Assembly: GCA_028679935.1 (NCBI GenBank)
Contig: JAJRAL010000157.1
Coordinates: 1-20,353, forward strand
DNA length: 20,353 nt
Source: Methanomassiliicoccales archaeon
Lineage (GTDB): Archaea; Thermoplasmatota; Thermoplasmata; Methanomassiliicoccales; UBA472
Direction: 5' to 3'
This document shows positions 1 through 7,063 of this stretch, one piece after another. How positions within the stretch are numbered: position 1 is the stretch's first letter; each line of letters starts with the position of its first letter. The notes under the pieces are model-generated. The model was given only the letters and a program-made list of their open reading frames with translations, was not told the origin of the DNA and ran no database searches. Made by a program: the position numbers and the translations under genes.

Positions 1-785
1 GGGGGATCAAGGATCTCGGCCTTCTCGAACGTGGAGGTTGCGACCGATCCTCCCCCGGTGATAAGCGGCTCCAGGCGCTTCAGAAGCTCGAGCTTCCCGT
101 ACAGGGCGCCGACTCCTGAAGGGCCGAGCATCTTGTGCGCTGACATCGCATAGAAGTCGGCGTCCATGGAGCTGACATCGACCTTGATGTGCGGCGCGGA
201 TTGCGCTCCATCGAACATCACGATCGCGCCGTGGTCATGTGCGATCTCCGCGACCTCCTTCGCCGGGACCGAGGTGCCGGTGACGTTGTTGACGTGGACC
301 ATGCTGACGACCTTGACCTTCTTGGTCATGCGCCGTTTGAACTCCTCGATTGAGAACACTCCTTCGGCCGAGGATGGGACGAAGCTCCTCCGTATTCCGC
401 TCGAGGATTCGAGTTGCTGCCAGGGGGTCAGATTACTGTTGTGCTCGAAGTCCGCGGTGAGTACCTCGTCGCCCTTGCGGAGCCCAAGCCCCTTCGCCAC
501 CAGGTTGATCGCCTCGGTGCAGTTCTTGGTGAAGACAATCTCGTCCGGTCTAGAGGCGCCGAGGAATCTGGCGACCTTCTCCCTCGCCTCGTCCACCTTG
601 ATCGAGACCTGGGTCGCGAGGCGGTGTACGCTCCTGCCGCCGCATGCCGGGTAGTCCATGTAATACTCGTCCATCGCCGCGATGACTTGCTTGGGCCGGA
701 ACGTCTGGCAGGCATTGTCGAGGTAGACGTACTCTGGATGTCTCTCCAGCACTGGGAAGTCCTTCCTTACGGCGTCGGCGTCCAT
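1..785 (-). CDS. sufS: SufS-like cysteine desulfurase (3' end cut by window)
   Basis: PLP-dependent class V aminotransferase-fold enzyme that takes sulfur from cysteine and leaves alanine, supplying persulfide for Fe-S cluster assembly. About 261 residues are visible; the family is about 400 long, so the C-terminal third, including the catalytic Cys loop, lies outside the window. Reading the minus strand shows DFPVLE..VYLDNACQTFRP near the N-terminus, then CGGRSVHR, FTKNCTEAINLV, HVNNVTGT, FDGAQSAPH and the PLP-lysine segment MSAHKMLGPSGVG (Lys218), ending near LITGGGSV. I chose ATG at 785 because a TATA-like box lies about 30 nt upstream, which suits a leaderless mRNA. The frame stays open upstream (SIFSARLLSGR), so a longer non-ATG form is possible. 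It is divergent from nifS, giving two desulfurases side by side. No SufBCD is visible. The exact SufS versus CsdA assignment is inference. Confidence 0.88.
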   Translation of the reverse strand, partial: MDADAVRKDFPVLERHPEYVYLDNACQTFRPKQVIAAMDEYYMDYPACGGRSVHRLATQVSIKVDEAREKVARFLGASRPDEIVFTKNCTEAINLVAKGLGLRKGDEVLTADFEHNSNLTPWQQLESSSGIRRSFVPSSAEGVFSIEEFKRRMTKKVKVVSMVHVNNVTGTSVPAKEVAEIAHDHGAIVMFDGAQSAPHIKVDVSSMDADFYAMSAHKMLGPSGVGALYGKLELLKRLEPLITGGGSVATSTFEKAEILDP

Positions 786-911
786 CCGCCCTGACAGCAG
801 TCTTGCCGAGAAAATACTTGCGTACTGCGACGCTCGCTGCAGCGAAACGGTAATCAACGGAGGAATGCCTATGAGAGCTTCAAGTCTTAGCGATTGTTAG
901 GAGGAAGCTGA
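786..911. promoter_or_regulatory. Divergent sufS / nifS promoter region
   Basis: This 126-bp spacer separates the two cysteine desulfurase genes. On the minus strand the box GCAAGTATTTTC (810-821) is centred about 30 nt before the sufS ATG, a typical archaeal TATA distance for a leaderless transcript. For nifS the same A/T patch read on the plus strand, or the patch around 851-858, could act as TATA, leaving a leader of roughly 35-70 nt. That leader holds a tiny reading frame and a strong Shine-Dalgarno (AGGAGG, 899-904) before the nifS UUG. The identical 12-mer recurs upstream of the gene at 7035-7883. Confidence 0.5.
871..900 (+). CDS. Possible 9-codon leader peptide upstream of nifS
   Basis: ATG at 871 opens a frame encoding MRASSLSDC and stops at TAG 898-900. 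GGAGG at 859-863 sits 7 nt before this ATG; an in-frame ATG at 865 would add two residues but is too close to that site. The last sense codon is UGU (Cys), and the stop overlaps the beginning of the nifS Shine-Dalgarno. A cysteine-ending leader before a cysteine-consuming enzyme suggests translational coupling or Cys-dependent control, but this is inference. Such short frames also arise by chance, and if transcription starts later than about 871 the frame is not on the mRNA. Confidence 0.25.
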   Translation: MRASSLSDC

Positions 912-2111
912 TTGGCCTCGGTCTATTTCGACAACAGCGCGACGACGGCGGTGGACCCGCGCGTCGTGGAGGAGATGCTGCCATATTTCTCGCAGAAGTA
1001 CGGGAACGCATCGAGCCTGCATTCTTACGGAAGAGAGGCATACAACGCGCTGGAGAAGGCAAGGGAGAGATGTGCCCGGGCGTTGGGCGCCCAACCGAGG
1101 GAGATAGTGTTCACCTCGGGCGGGACCGAGGCCGACAACTTGGCAATCCAGGGGGTCGCTTTCTCCTCGCTTGAGAAGGGCAACCACATCATCACCAGCT
1201 CGATCGAGCATCACGCCGTTCTCCACACCTGCCAATTCCTCGAGGGTCAGGGGTTCAAGGTCACCTACCTGCCAGTAGACAGGGAGGGCAAGGTGTCGGT
1301 CGAGGATGTCAAGAGGGCGATCACCAAGCAGACGGTGCTTGTCAGCATCATGGCGGCGAACAACGAGATCGGGACGATCGAACCGATCCGCGAGATTGGC
1401 GCGATAGCCAGGGAGGCGGGTGCCGTGTTCCACACGGACGCGGTACAGGCGATCACGAAGATGCCGGTCAACGTGGAGCGCGACAACGTCGACCTTCTCG
1501 CCCTCTCGAGTCACAAGTTCCACGGGCCGAAGGGCGTCGGGATGCTCTATGTCAAGAAGGGCGTCCGCCTGAGGCCGATGATCTACGGTGGGGGGCATGA
1601 GCGCGGCATGAGGTCCTCCACCGAGAACGTCGCTGGCCTAGTCGGCATGGGCAAAGCGATCGAGCTCGGGATGGCGGAGATGGACGAATCCGTACCGAGG
1701 ATGACGGCAATCAGGGACAGGATCATCGACGGCGTGCTAGGCACGATGCAGGACACGTTCCTCAACGGGCCGAGGGAGGGGAGGTTGTGCAACAACGCCC
1801 ACTTCAGGTTCGATTTCATCGAAGGCGAGTCATTGATACTGAAGCTCGATGCGGATGGCTTCGCCGGCTCGACCGGCTCGGCGTGCTCGACAAAGAGCCT
1901 CGATCCCTCGCACGTGCTGATGGCGATCGGGCTGAGGCCGGAGCAAGCGCACGGCTCCCTCAGACTCTCGCTCAGCAAGATGAACACGATGGCCGAGGCC
2001 GAGGCATTCCTAAAGGTCATCCCAGAGATAGTCGCCAAACTGCGGGAAATGTCACCCATCAAGTCCTGGAAGGACTACGAAGGGTTCGATGACAAGGTGT
2101 GTGAGCACTGA
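912..2111 (+). CDS. nifS: NifS/IscS-type cysteine desulfurase
   Basis: Class V PLP enzyme of 399 residues that removes sulfur from L-cysteine and passes it to the IscU scaffold encoded next. Visible motifs are the N-terminal VYFDNSATT, FTSGGTEADN (67-76), SIEHHAVL (97-104), NNEIGT (150-155), FHTDAVQ (173-179), PLP-lysine segment SSHKFHGPKG with Lys202, and the catalytic loop GSACSTKS with Cys325. The spacing fits group I (NifS/IscS) enzymes. The start is UUG at 912: an in-frame TGA lies at 909-911, the next ATG would remove the conserved YFDNSATT, and AGGAGG sits 7 nt upstream. The gene ends with TGA whose last base starts iscU (TGATG), indicating translational coupling. The short C-terminal KVCEH tail adds one Cys. 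NifS versus IscS naming is a matter of convention here. Confidence 0.95.
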   Translation: MASVYFDNSATTAVDPRVVEEMLPYFSQKYGNASSLHSYGREAYNALEKARERCARALGAQPREIVFTSGGTEADNLAIQGVAFSSLEKGNHIITSSIEHHAVLHTCQFLEGQGFKVTYLPVDREGKVSVEDVKRAITKQTVLVSIMAANNEIGTIEPIREIGAIAREAGAVFHTDAVQAITKMPVNVERDNVDLLALSSHKFHGPKGVGMLYVKKGVRLRPMIYGGGHERGMRSSTENVAGLVGMGKAIELGMAEMDESVPRMTAIRDRIIDGVLGTMQDTFLNGPREGRLCNNAHFRFDFIEGESLILKLDADGFAGSTGSACSTKSLDPSHVLMAIGLRPEQAHGSLRLSLSKMNTMAEAEAFLKVIPEIVAKLREMSPIKSWKDYEGFDDKVCEH

Positions 2112-3646
2112 TGGCGTACAGCGAGAAGGTCATGGACCATTTCTCCCATCCGCGGAACGTCGGTGAGATTCCCGATGCCGATGGCGTGGGAAAAGTGGGA
2201 AACCCGATATGCCTCATCGAAGGATCCCTGGTCCAGCTCAATGGTCACATGAAGGAGATTGGGCAGGTCAACGTGAAGGACCGAGTGCTCACCCATAGAG
2301 GCGTCTATGCCAACGTGCTCCAGAAGTCCGTCAGAGACTACGAAGGTCCCGTCATCAAACTCGGAAGTAGACTCGGGCAGGAGACGTTGACCCCGGACCA
2401 TATGATCTATGCGATCAAAGTGCCCCAGACTGACAAATATCTCCGCACCTCGGGAAAGAGGACACTCGAGCCGCAATGGTACCATGCCGAGGAGGTCGAA
2501 CCTCGGGACATCGCTATGTATCCCATCCTCAAAGAAGTCAAGGACCTTGAGCACCTGCCAATCGATTTCGAGAGAAGGAAGTTCGATTACAGGAGCTTCG
2601 AGATTCCGGGGTCCGTGCCATTGAGCGCCGACCTACTGAGGGTCTTCGGCTACTATCTGGCGGAAGGGAACGCCGTGACGAAGGTGACCAAGGCCCAGGT
2701 CCAGTTCACCTTCCACAAGAACGAGATGCCATATTGTGAGGACATCTCTCGGGTGGTCCGTGATGTATTCGGCCTAGAGGCGAAAATCGAGATCAGGGAG
2801 GGGCACAACACAGCGATTGTCATCCTGAACAATGCGAGGCTCGCCGAGGCATTCGAGCAATGGTTCGGCAAGGGGGCCGTCAACAAACATATGCCCGATT
2901 TCATGCTCTTGCTTCCGCCAAACAAGCAGAAGGCCATCATCGAGGGAATGTGGAAGGGCGACGGGTATGTGAATGTGACAAGACACTCGCCCAGAGCGGG
3001 CTATTCGACGATATCGAGAGAGCTCGCGTACCAGACCAGGATGGTGCTTCTGCGTCTAGAAATCGTTTCCTCCTTGTATCGGGAGCCTGCAAGACTGAGA
3101 AAGGGCGTCAGCCACAGAGAATCGTACAGGATCCATGTGGGTGAGAGACAATCGCTTGAGAGGCTCTGTCCAATCGTCGGAATCGATTACGTCGACGCGA
3201 GGCTGGTCCACGTCCATTCGTGGATTGACAGGGGGTTCCTTCACACTCCAATCACTTCGAAGGAGCTCCTGCATTACTCAGGCAAGGTCCTGAATTTCGA
3301 GGTCGAAGATCATCACTCCTTCGCCACCGAAAGCCTCGCGTGCCACAACTGCGGCGACCTCATGTGGATCTACATCAAAGTGAAAGACGACATCCTGGTC
3401 GATGTCAAGTTCAAGACGTTCGGCTGCGGAGCAGCAATCGCCACCAGCAGCATGGTCACCGAGATGGCCAAAGGGAAGACGCTCGAAGAAGGGATGAAGA
3501 TAACCAGGAAGGATGTCGCCGACGCACTCGAGGGACTGCCGCCGCAGAAGATGCACTGCTCGAACCTAGCCGCCGACGGTCTCCACGCCGCCATCAAGGA
3601 CTACTTGACAAAGCACGGCAGGGAATTTATTAAGATAGAGGGATAG
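2111..3646 (+). CDS. iscU: IscU Fe-S cluster scaffold precursor with in-frame intein
   Basis: The 511-residue product is an IscU scaffold split by an intein. Residues 1-33 (MAYSEKVMDHFSHPRNVGE...VGNPI) and 414-511 (CGDLMWIYIKVKDD...) join to a 131-residue mature IscU, the normal size. The three cluster-ligand cysteines are Cys414 (mature Cys34, in CGD), Cys439 (FGCG, mature 59) and Cys483 (KMHC, mature 103, preceded by His). IscU receives sulfur from the coupled NifS upstream and iron, builds a [2Fe-2S] cluster and hands it to apoproteins. Homologues read GNPxCGD without interruption, so insertion falls exactly before the first ligand Cys. The start ATG overlaps the nifS stop by one base. Function of the scaffold should require splicing (inference). 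The short gap to pyrD suggests possible co-transcription. Confidence 0.95.
   Translation: MAYSEKVMDHFSHPRNVGEIPDADGVGKVGNPICLIEGSLVQLNGHMKEIGQVNVKDRVLTHRGVYANVLQKSVRDYEGPVIKLGSRLGQETLTPDHMIYAIKVPQTDKYLRTSGKRTLEPQWYHAEEVEPRDIAMYPILKEVKDLEHLPIDFERRKFDYRSFEIPGSVPLSADLLRVFGYYLAEGNAVTKVTKAQVQFTFHKNEMPYCEDISRVVRDVFGLEAKIEIREGHNTAIVILNNARLAEAFEQWFGKGAVNKHMPDFMLLLPPNKQKAIIEGMWKGDGYVNVTRHSPRAGYSTISRELAYQTRMVLLRLEIVSSLYREPARLRKGVSHRESYRIHVGERQSLERLCPIVGIDYVDARLVHVHSWIDRGFLHTPITSKELLHYSGKVLNFEVEDHHSFATESLACHNCGDLMWIYIKVKDDILVDVKFKTFGCGAAIATSSMVTEMAKGKTLEEGMKITRKDVADALEGLPPQKMHCSNLAADGLHAAIKDYLTKHGREFIKIEG
2210..3349 (+). mobile_element. LAGLIDADG intein inside IscU (380 residues)
   Basis: Protein-splicing element at precursor residues 34-413. 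Block A begins with Cys34 (CLIEGSLVQL). Block B carries TPDH with Thr94 and His97. Block F/G reads LNFEVEDHHSFATESLACHN with penultimate His412 and terminal Asn413, followed by Cys414 as the +1 nucleophile. A homing endonuclease lies between: first LAGLIDADG helix LLRVFGYYLAEGN (176-188, acidic Glu185) and second IIEGMWKGDGYV (Asp284). Both splicing and endonuclease motifs look intact, so the element may still be mobile. Four sampled 60-base lines inside it give about 52% G+C, against about 61% in four lines from neighbouring genes, consistent with acquisition. Established knowledge: inteins prefer active-site motifs of essential proteins. Splicing activity itself is not shown by sequence. Confidence 0.95.
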
Positions 3647-3669
3647 TCTAACCCCGTCGTGGGAAAAGG

Positions 3670-4578
3670 ATGAACCGCATCCAGACCAAGCTCTGCTCGC
3701 TAACACTCGAGAACCCCACGTTGCTGGCCTCGGGGATGATGGGCGAGACGGGCGAGTCATTGTTGGCGGTCGCCAAGGCGGGTGCTGGCGGGGTCGTCAC
3801 CAAGTCCGTCGGGATGGAGCCGCGGATCGGCTACGAGAACCCTACCCTGGTCGAGCTCGATTGTGGCTACCTGAACGCGATGGGCCTGCCGAACCCCGGG
3901 ATCGATTCCTACCGGGAGGAGATGAAGGTCGCCCTCGCTGGCAAGGTCCCGATCATCGGTTCGATATTCGCGATCACTCCAGAGGATTTCGCGCTCCTCG
4001 CTTGGAAGATGCAAGAGTACGGCGCCTCGGCCGTGGAGCTCAACCTCAGCTGCCCCCATGCGCGAGGGCTCGGCATGGAGATCGGCGTGGATCCAGTCGT
4101 GGTCCGTAAGATCGTCCGCGAGGTGAAGGGATCCGTTAGCATACCGGTCCTGGCAAAGCTCACGCCGAACACACATAGGCTCGCCGAGGTAGGCAAGGCG
4201 GTCGAGGAGGCGGAGGGCGACGGCATCGTCGCGATCAATACGCTGAAGGCGATGGCTATCTCCATCGAGGCGAGGAAGCCGATCCTCCAGAACAAGGTGG
4301 GAGGGCTCTCCGGGCCCGCGGTGAAGCCGGTCGGGGTGAGAGCGGTCTACGACCTCTACGAGGCTGTCGACATCCCGATTGTCGGGGTCGGCGGCATCGA
4401 GAGCTGGAGGGACGTCATCGAGTACATGATGGCCGGGGCCACGGCGGTCCAGATTGGAAGCGCGATCGGGAGCAGGGGGCTCGGCGTCTTCAGGGAAATC
4501 AGCTCAGGACTGGCGGCCTACGCCGATGCGGAACGTGTCCAGAATCTCGAGGACATCGTTGGGGTGGCGCATGGCTAG
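3670..4578 (+). CDS. pyrD: Dihydroorotate dehydrogenase 1B, catalytic subunit
   Basis: Flavoenzyme of 302 residues that oxidises dihydroorotate to orotate in pyrimidine synthesis. It has a TIM-barrel FMN domain throughout. Visible motifs are LASGMMG (19-25), GVVTKSV with Lys45, NAMGLPNPG (69-77), ELNLSCPH with catalytic Cys128, AKLTPN and the C-terminal FMN phosphate loop GVGGIESW...MMAGATAVQIGSA. A Cys at the catalytic-base position and the adjacent pyrK define the class 1B heterotetramer, which passes electrons through PyrK to NAD. ATG at 3670 follows GGGAAAAGG. The 3' end overlaps pyrK by 8 nt, so the two subunits are translationally coupled. It starts 23 nt after iscU. Confidence 0.95.
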   Translation: MNRIQTKLCSLTLENPTLLASGMMGETGESLLAVAKAGAGGVVTKSVGMEPRIGYENPTLVELDCGYLNAMGLPNPGIDSYREEMKVALAGKVPIIGSIFAITPEDFALLAWKMQEYGASAVELNLSCPHARGLGMEIGVDPVVVRKIVREVKGSVSIPVLAKLTPNTHRLAEVGKAVEEAEGDGIVAINTLKAMAISIEARKPILQNKVGGLSGPAVKPVGVRAVYDLYEAVDIPIVGVGGIESWRDVIEYMMAGATAVQIGSAIGSRGLGVFREISSGLAAYADAERVQNLEDIVGVAHG

Positions 4579-5347
4579 GCAGGAGATGGTCAAGGTGACC
4601 TCGGTCACCGTGGAGGGGAATGGCCTCAGGTCGCTCCGCTTCCCGTTCGACCGCCCCGTGAAACCGGGTCAGTTCTTCATGGTTTGGGTGCCTGGCGTGG
4701 ACGAGGTGCCGATGTCCGCCTCCTACCTATTCGGCGAGAAGGGGATCACGGTCCGGGAGGTCGGTCCGGCCACCAAGGCGTTGAACGAGTTGAAGCCGGG
4801 AAGCCTGATTGGGGTGAGGGGACCGTACGGGAACGGCTTCGAGATCGGTCCGGGGAAGGCGCTCCTTATCGGAGGAGGTACCGGAATGGCCACTCTCATA
4901 CCGATAGCGGAGTTCATATGGGACATGCGCAAGGTCGACATCCTGATCGGGGCGAGGACGAAAGGTGAATTGCTATTCGAGGAAAGGGCGGAGCTGCTCT
5001 CCTCGGAGGTCCACGTCTCCACCGATGATGGTTCGAGGGGCATGCAGGGCACCGTGGTCGAGATGGCGGCGAAGCACCTGGACGAGCATGGCTGCGATGT
5101 CATCTACGCCTGCGGACCGGAGAAGATGCTGACCGCCGTTCTCGAGCTGTGCAAGAGGAGGGGCATCCCCTGTCAGCTCTCACTCGAGAGGCTGATGAAG
5201 TGCGGCTCGGGTCTTTGCGGAAGCTGCGTGATCGACGGGATGCGGGTCTGCGCCGAAGGGCCGGTCTTCACCGGCGAGCAACTCGTCCAGGCGCCAGAGT
5301 TCGGCATGTGGAAGCGCGACGAGACCGGTCGCAAGGTCAAGCTTTGA
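4571..5347 (+). CDS. pyrK: Dihydroorotate dehydrogenase electron-transfer subunit
   Basis: FAD and [2Fe-2S] protein of 258 residues that carries electrons from PyrD to NAD+. The ferredoxin-reductase-like FAD domain covers about residues 5-95 (KPGQFFMVWVPG; PMSASYL at the flavin site). The NAD-binding half starts at LLIGGGTGMATLIP (98-111). The C-terminal cluster motif is C211-x4-C-x2-C-x7-C227 (KCGSGLCGSCVIDGMRVC). I chose ATG 4571, overlapping the pyrD stop by 8 nt, over an upstream in-frame start within pyrD that would add a non-homologous tail. The gene converges on the aksA-like gene, with the two 3' ends overlapping by 11 bp. Its cluster is a plausible client of the IscU upstream (inference). 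Confidence 0.93.
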   Translation: MARQEMVKVTSVTVEGNGLRSLRFPFDRPVKPGQFFMVWVPGVDEVPMSASYLFGEKGITVREVGPATKALNELKPGSLIGVRGPYGNGFEIGPGKALLIGGGTGMATLIPIAEFIWDMRKVDILIGARTKGELLFEERAELLSSEVHVSTDDGSRGMQGTVVEMAAKHLDEHGCDVIYACGPEKMLTAVLELCKRRGIPCQLSLERLMKCGSGLCGSCVIDGMRVCAEGPVFTGEQLVQAPEFGMWKRDETGRKVKL

Positions 5348-6515
5348 AGTGCTCCTCTGGATGAACTACTTCCTTGACGAGCTCCTCGAAGTCGGCGTCG
5401 CTCACCCTTCCCTTGATCTCGCCCAGCGCCTTGACCTTCTGCAGTATCCTGGCGACCTGCTCCTCCGACGCCTCGATTTTCTGGTCCTCCAGTCTCTTCC
5501 GGATGTACGTCGCTCCGGAATGCTTGCCGAGCATCAGGTGCCGTCGATTGCCCACCGCCTCCGGCGGTATGGACTCATAGGTCAGGGGGCAATTGAGCAC
5601 CGCCGCGACGTGAATGCCCGACTCGTGGGAGAAGACGTTCTCGCCGACGATCGGCTGGTTCCTGGCAACGGGCACCTTGGAATACTCGGCGACCATCTCC
5701 GAGAGCTCCATAAGCTCGGACATGTCGATGCCGAGATCGACTCCATAAACGAACTTCATGAGCGCGACGAACTGCTCCAGCGGCACGTTCCCCGCCCTCT
5801 CTCCTATTCCGTTGACTGTGGTGGTGACCGCCTTCGCTCCGGCGTTGATTCCTGCAACGGCGTTCGCGAGCGCCATCCCGAAGTCGTTGTGGAGGTGCAC
5901 TGATACGGGTGTCTTGAAGGTCGACGTGATCTCCTTGACGATCTTTGATATCGCCTCGGGAGAAGCGCAACCAACGGTGTCGGTGATGCCCAGCCTGACG
6001 GCCTTTCCGGCCTCGGCGACCTTGTAGACTTCCTTCAGGAAGGAGATCTCCGTCCGGGTCGAATCCTCGCAGCTGAGCGCCGCCTTGACGCCCCTCGAAC
6101 GGCAATGGTCGAGCGCCTCCCCCGCCTTCTGCAGCACGTACTCCTTCGGCTTGTTGAACTTGTACCGCAGATGGATGTCCGACGTGGCGATGAAGAGCAG
6201 CACGACGTCGACGCCGGCGTCCACCGCCGCGTCTATGTCGCCCGGGACCATGCGGGAGAGGGCGAGGATGTCAGCCTCGAGGCCGAGCTTCGAGATCGTC
6301 TTGATGGTTCGCTTCTCCCCCTCTGACACGGCCGGGAAGCCGGCCTCGATCTGGGGGACGTGGATGGCGTCTAGCTTGCGCGCGATCGCCACCTTCTGCT
6401 CCATGCTGAAGACGACCCCTGGCATCTGCTCGCCGTCACGGAGGGTCGAGTCGTAGACTGAGATGCCCGAGAGGTCGAGCCTGGGGTTGTAGGGGCTGAG
6501 GGCGAAACGCTCCAT
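5337..6515 (-). CDS. aksA: AksA-like homocitrate synthase (HMGL family)
   Basis: Claisen-condensing enzyme of 392 residues using acetyl-CoA and a 2-oxo acid. The barrel starts with YDSTLRDGEQ (Arg26, Asp27) and has the metal pair HLHND (His207, His209), GIGERAGN (237-243) and GENVFSHESGIH (291-302, His297, His302). The N-terminal SPYNPRLDL and the EAGFPAVSE segment resemble archaeal AksA as I remember it. The protein ends near residue 392 with only a short helical extension and lacks the allosteric LeuA-dimer domain, which argues against a typical 2-isopropylmalate synthase. AksA makes homocitrate and its longer homologues on the way to coenzyme B in methanogens, whereas similar enzymes serve lysine synthesis or citrate formation elsewhere. 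The substrate cannot be fixed from sequence. A TATA-like box about 30 nt before the ATG suggests a leaderless mRNA. Confidence 0.8.
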   Translation of the reverse strand: MERFALSPYNPRLDLSGISVYDSTLRDGEQMPGVVFSMEQKVAIARKLDAIHVPQIEAGFPAVSEGEKRTIKTISKLGLEADILALSRMVPGDIDAAVDAGVDVVLLFIATSDIHLRYKFNKPKEYVLQKAGEALDHCRSRGVKAALSCEDSTRTEISFLKEVYKVAEAGKAVRLGITDTVGCASPEAISKIVKEITSTFKTPVSVHLHNDFGMALANAVAGINAGAKAVTTTVNGIGERAGNVPLEQFVALMKFVYGVDLGIDMSELMELSEMVAEYSKVPVARNQPIVGENVFSHESGIHVAAVLNCPLTYESIPPEAVGNRRHLMLGKHSGATYIRKRLEDQKIEASEEQVARILQKVKALGEIKGRVSDADFEELVKEVVHPEEHFKA

Positions 6516-6598
6516 GCTTGCCCCTACTTCGTGCCGAGGATTAACTTTTTCGGGCGAAGGGCAAACGTAAATCTGGATGGGAAATGCTATCCTGGTGC
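6516..6598. promoter_or_regulatory. Divergent promoter, aksA-like / TPR-like gene
   Basis: On the minus strand AAAAAGTTAATCC (6538-6550) is centred about 30 nt before the aksA-like ATG. On the plus strand AACGTAAAT (6564-6572) lies about 30 nt before ATG 6599. Both distances suit archaeal TATA elements of leaderless genes. No convincing Shine-Dalgarno is seen for either gene. Confidence 0.4.
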
Positions 6599-7063
6599 AT
6601 GGCGGGGCGAGTGGCCAGCATCGGGAACCCCAACTTCATCCAGATCCACCACGGGAGGCTCTCGATCAACGTGCCTCTCGGTGTGTTCAGGGGCCGAAGC
6701 ACGATGTTCCGCGAGCCCGATGCCACCGAATTCTGGGGCACGCTCGTCGCCAGATATCCCTGGCTGACCCCCGGCGCGATAGAGGAAATCAAGCGCGAAG
6801 CGAAGGACGCGATGCGGTCGCTGATTGAGTTGGAAGAGAGCAGCCTGGCGAAGGCGAGGAGGTTGCTCGAGGAGGGAAGGCCGACGCAGGCGATGCGCCT
6901 CGTCACCGCATACCTCGGGTCGAATCCCCACGACGCCGACGCGCTCCAGCTCAAGGGGAGGATCCATTTCGCGCTCGGGGAGAGCGAGGAGGGGTATCAC
7001 TCCTTCGCTGAATCGAGGAAGGCTGAGAGACCGTCTAGGCGGAGGGTCGCAAGAGGGCGTTGA
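6599..7063 (+). CDS. Small TPR-like protein of unknown function
   Basis: A 154-residue soluble, helical protein. I do not recognise a family for the N-terminal half (MAGRVASIGNPNFIQIHHGRLSINVPLG...), which looks beta-rich and is followed by WLTPGAIEEIKREAKDA. The C-terminal half fits a tetratricopeptide pattern: EESSLAKARRLLEEGRPTQAMRLVTAYLGSNPHDADALQLKGRIHFALGESEEGYHSFAES, with small and aromatic residues at typical TPR positions. No signal peptide or membrane segment. ATG 6599 is preferred because a TATA-like box lies about 30 nt upstream; an in-frame ATG at 6584 would add five residues. The 3' end overlaps the convergent gene on the minus strand by 29 bp. A scaffolding or protein-binding role is inference. 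Confidence 0.65.
   Translation: MAGRVASIGNPNFIQIHHGRLSINVPLGVFRGRSTMFREPDATEFWGTLVARYPWLTPGAIEEIKREAKDAMRSLIELEESSLAKARRLLEEGRPTQAMRLVTAYLGSNPHDADALQLKGRIHFALGESEEGYHSFAESRKAERPSRRRVARGR

Noticed and set aside
897..1598. Minus-strand open frame opposite nifS (233 codons)
   Set aside because: It is a complementary-strand shadow of a well-supported gene with no start signal or motif.
2213..3349. IscU read as fused to an unrelated domain or as a mis-assembly
   Set aside because: Splicing blocks A, B, F and G and both endonuclease helices are present at the correct boundaries, and the flanks join to a normal 131-residue IscU, so an intein explains the insertion.
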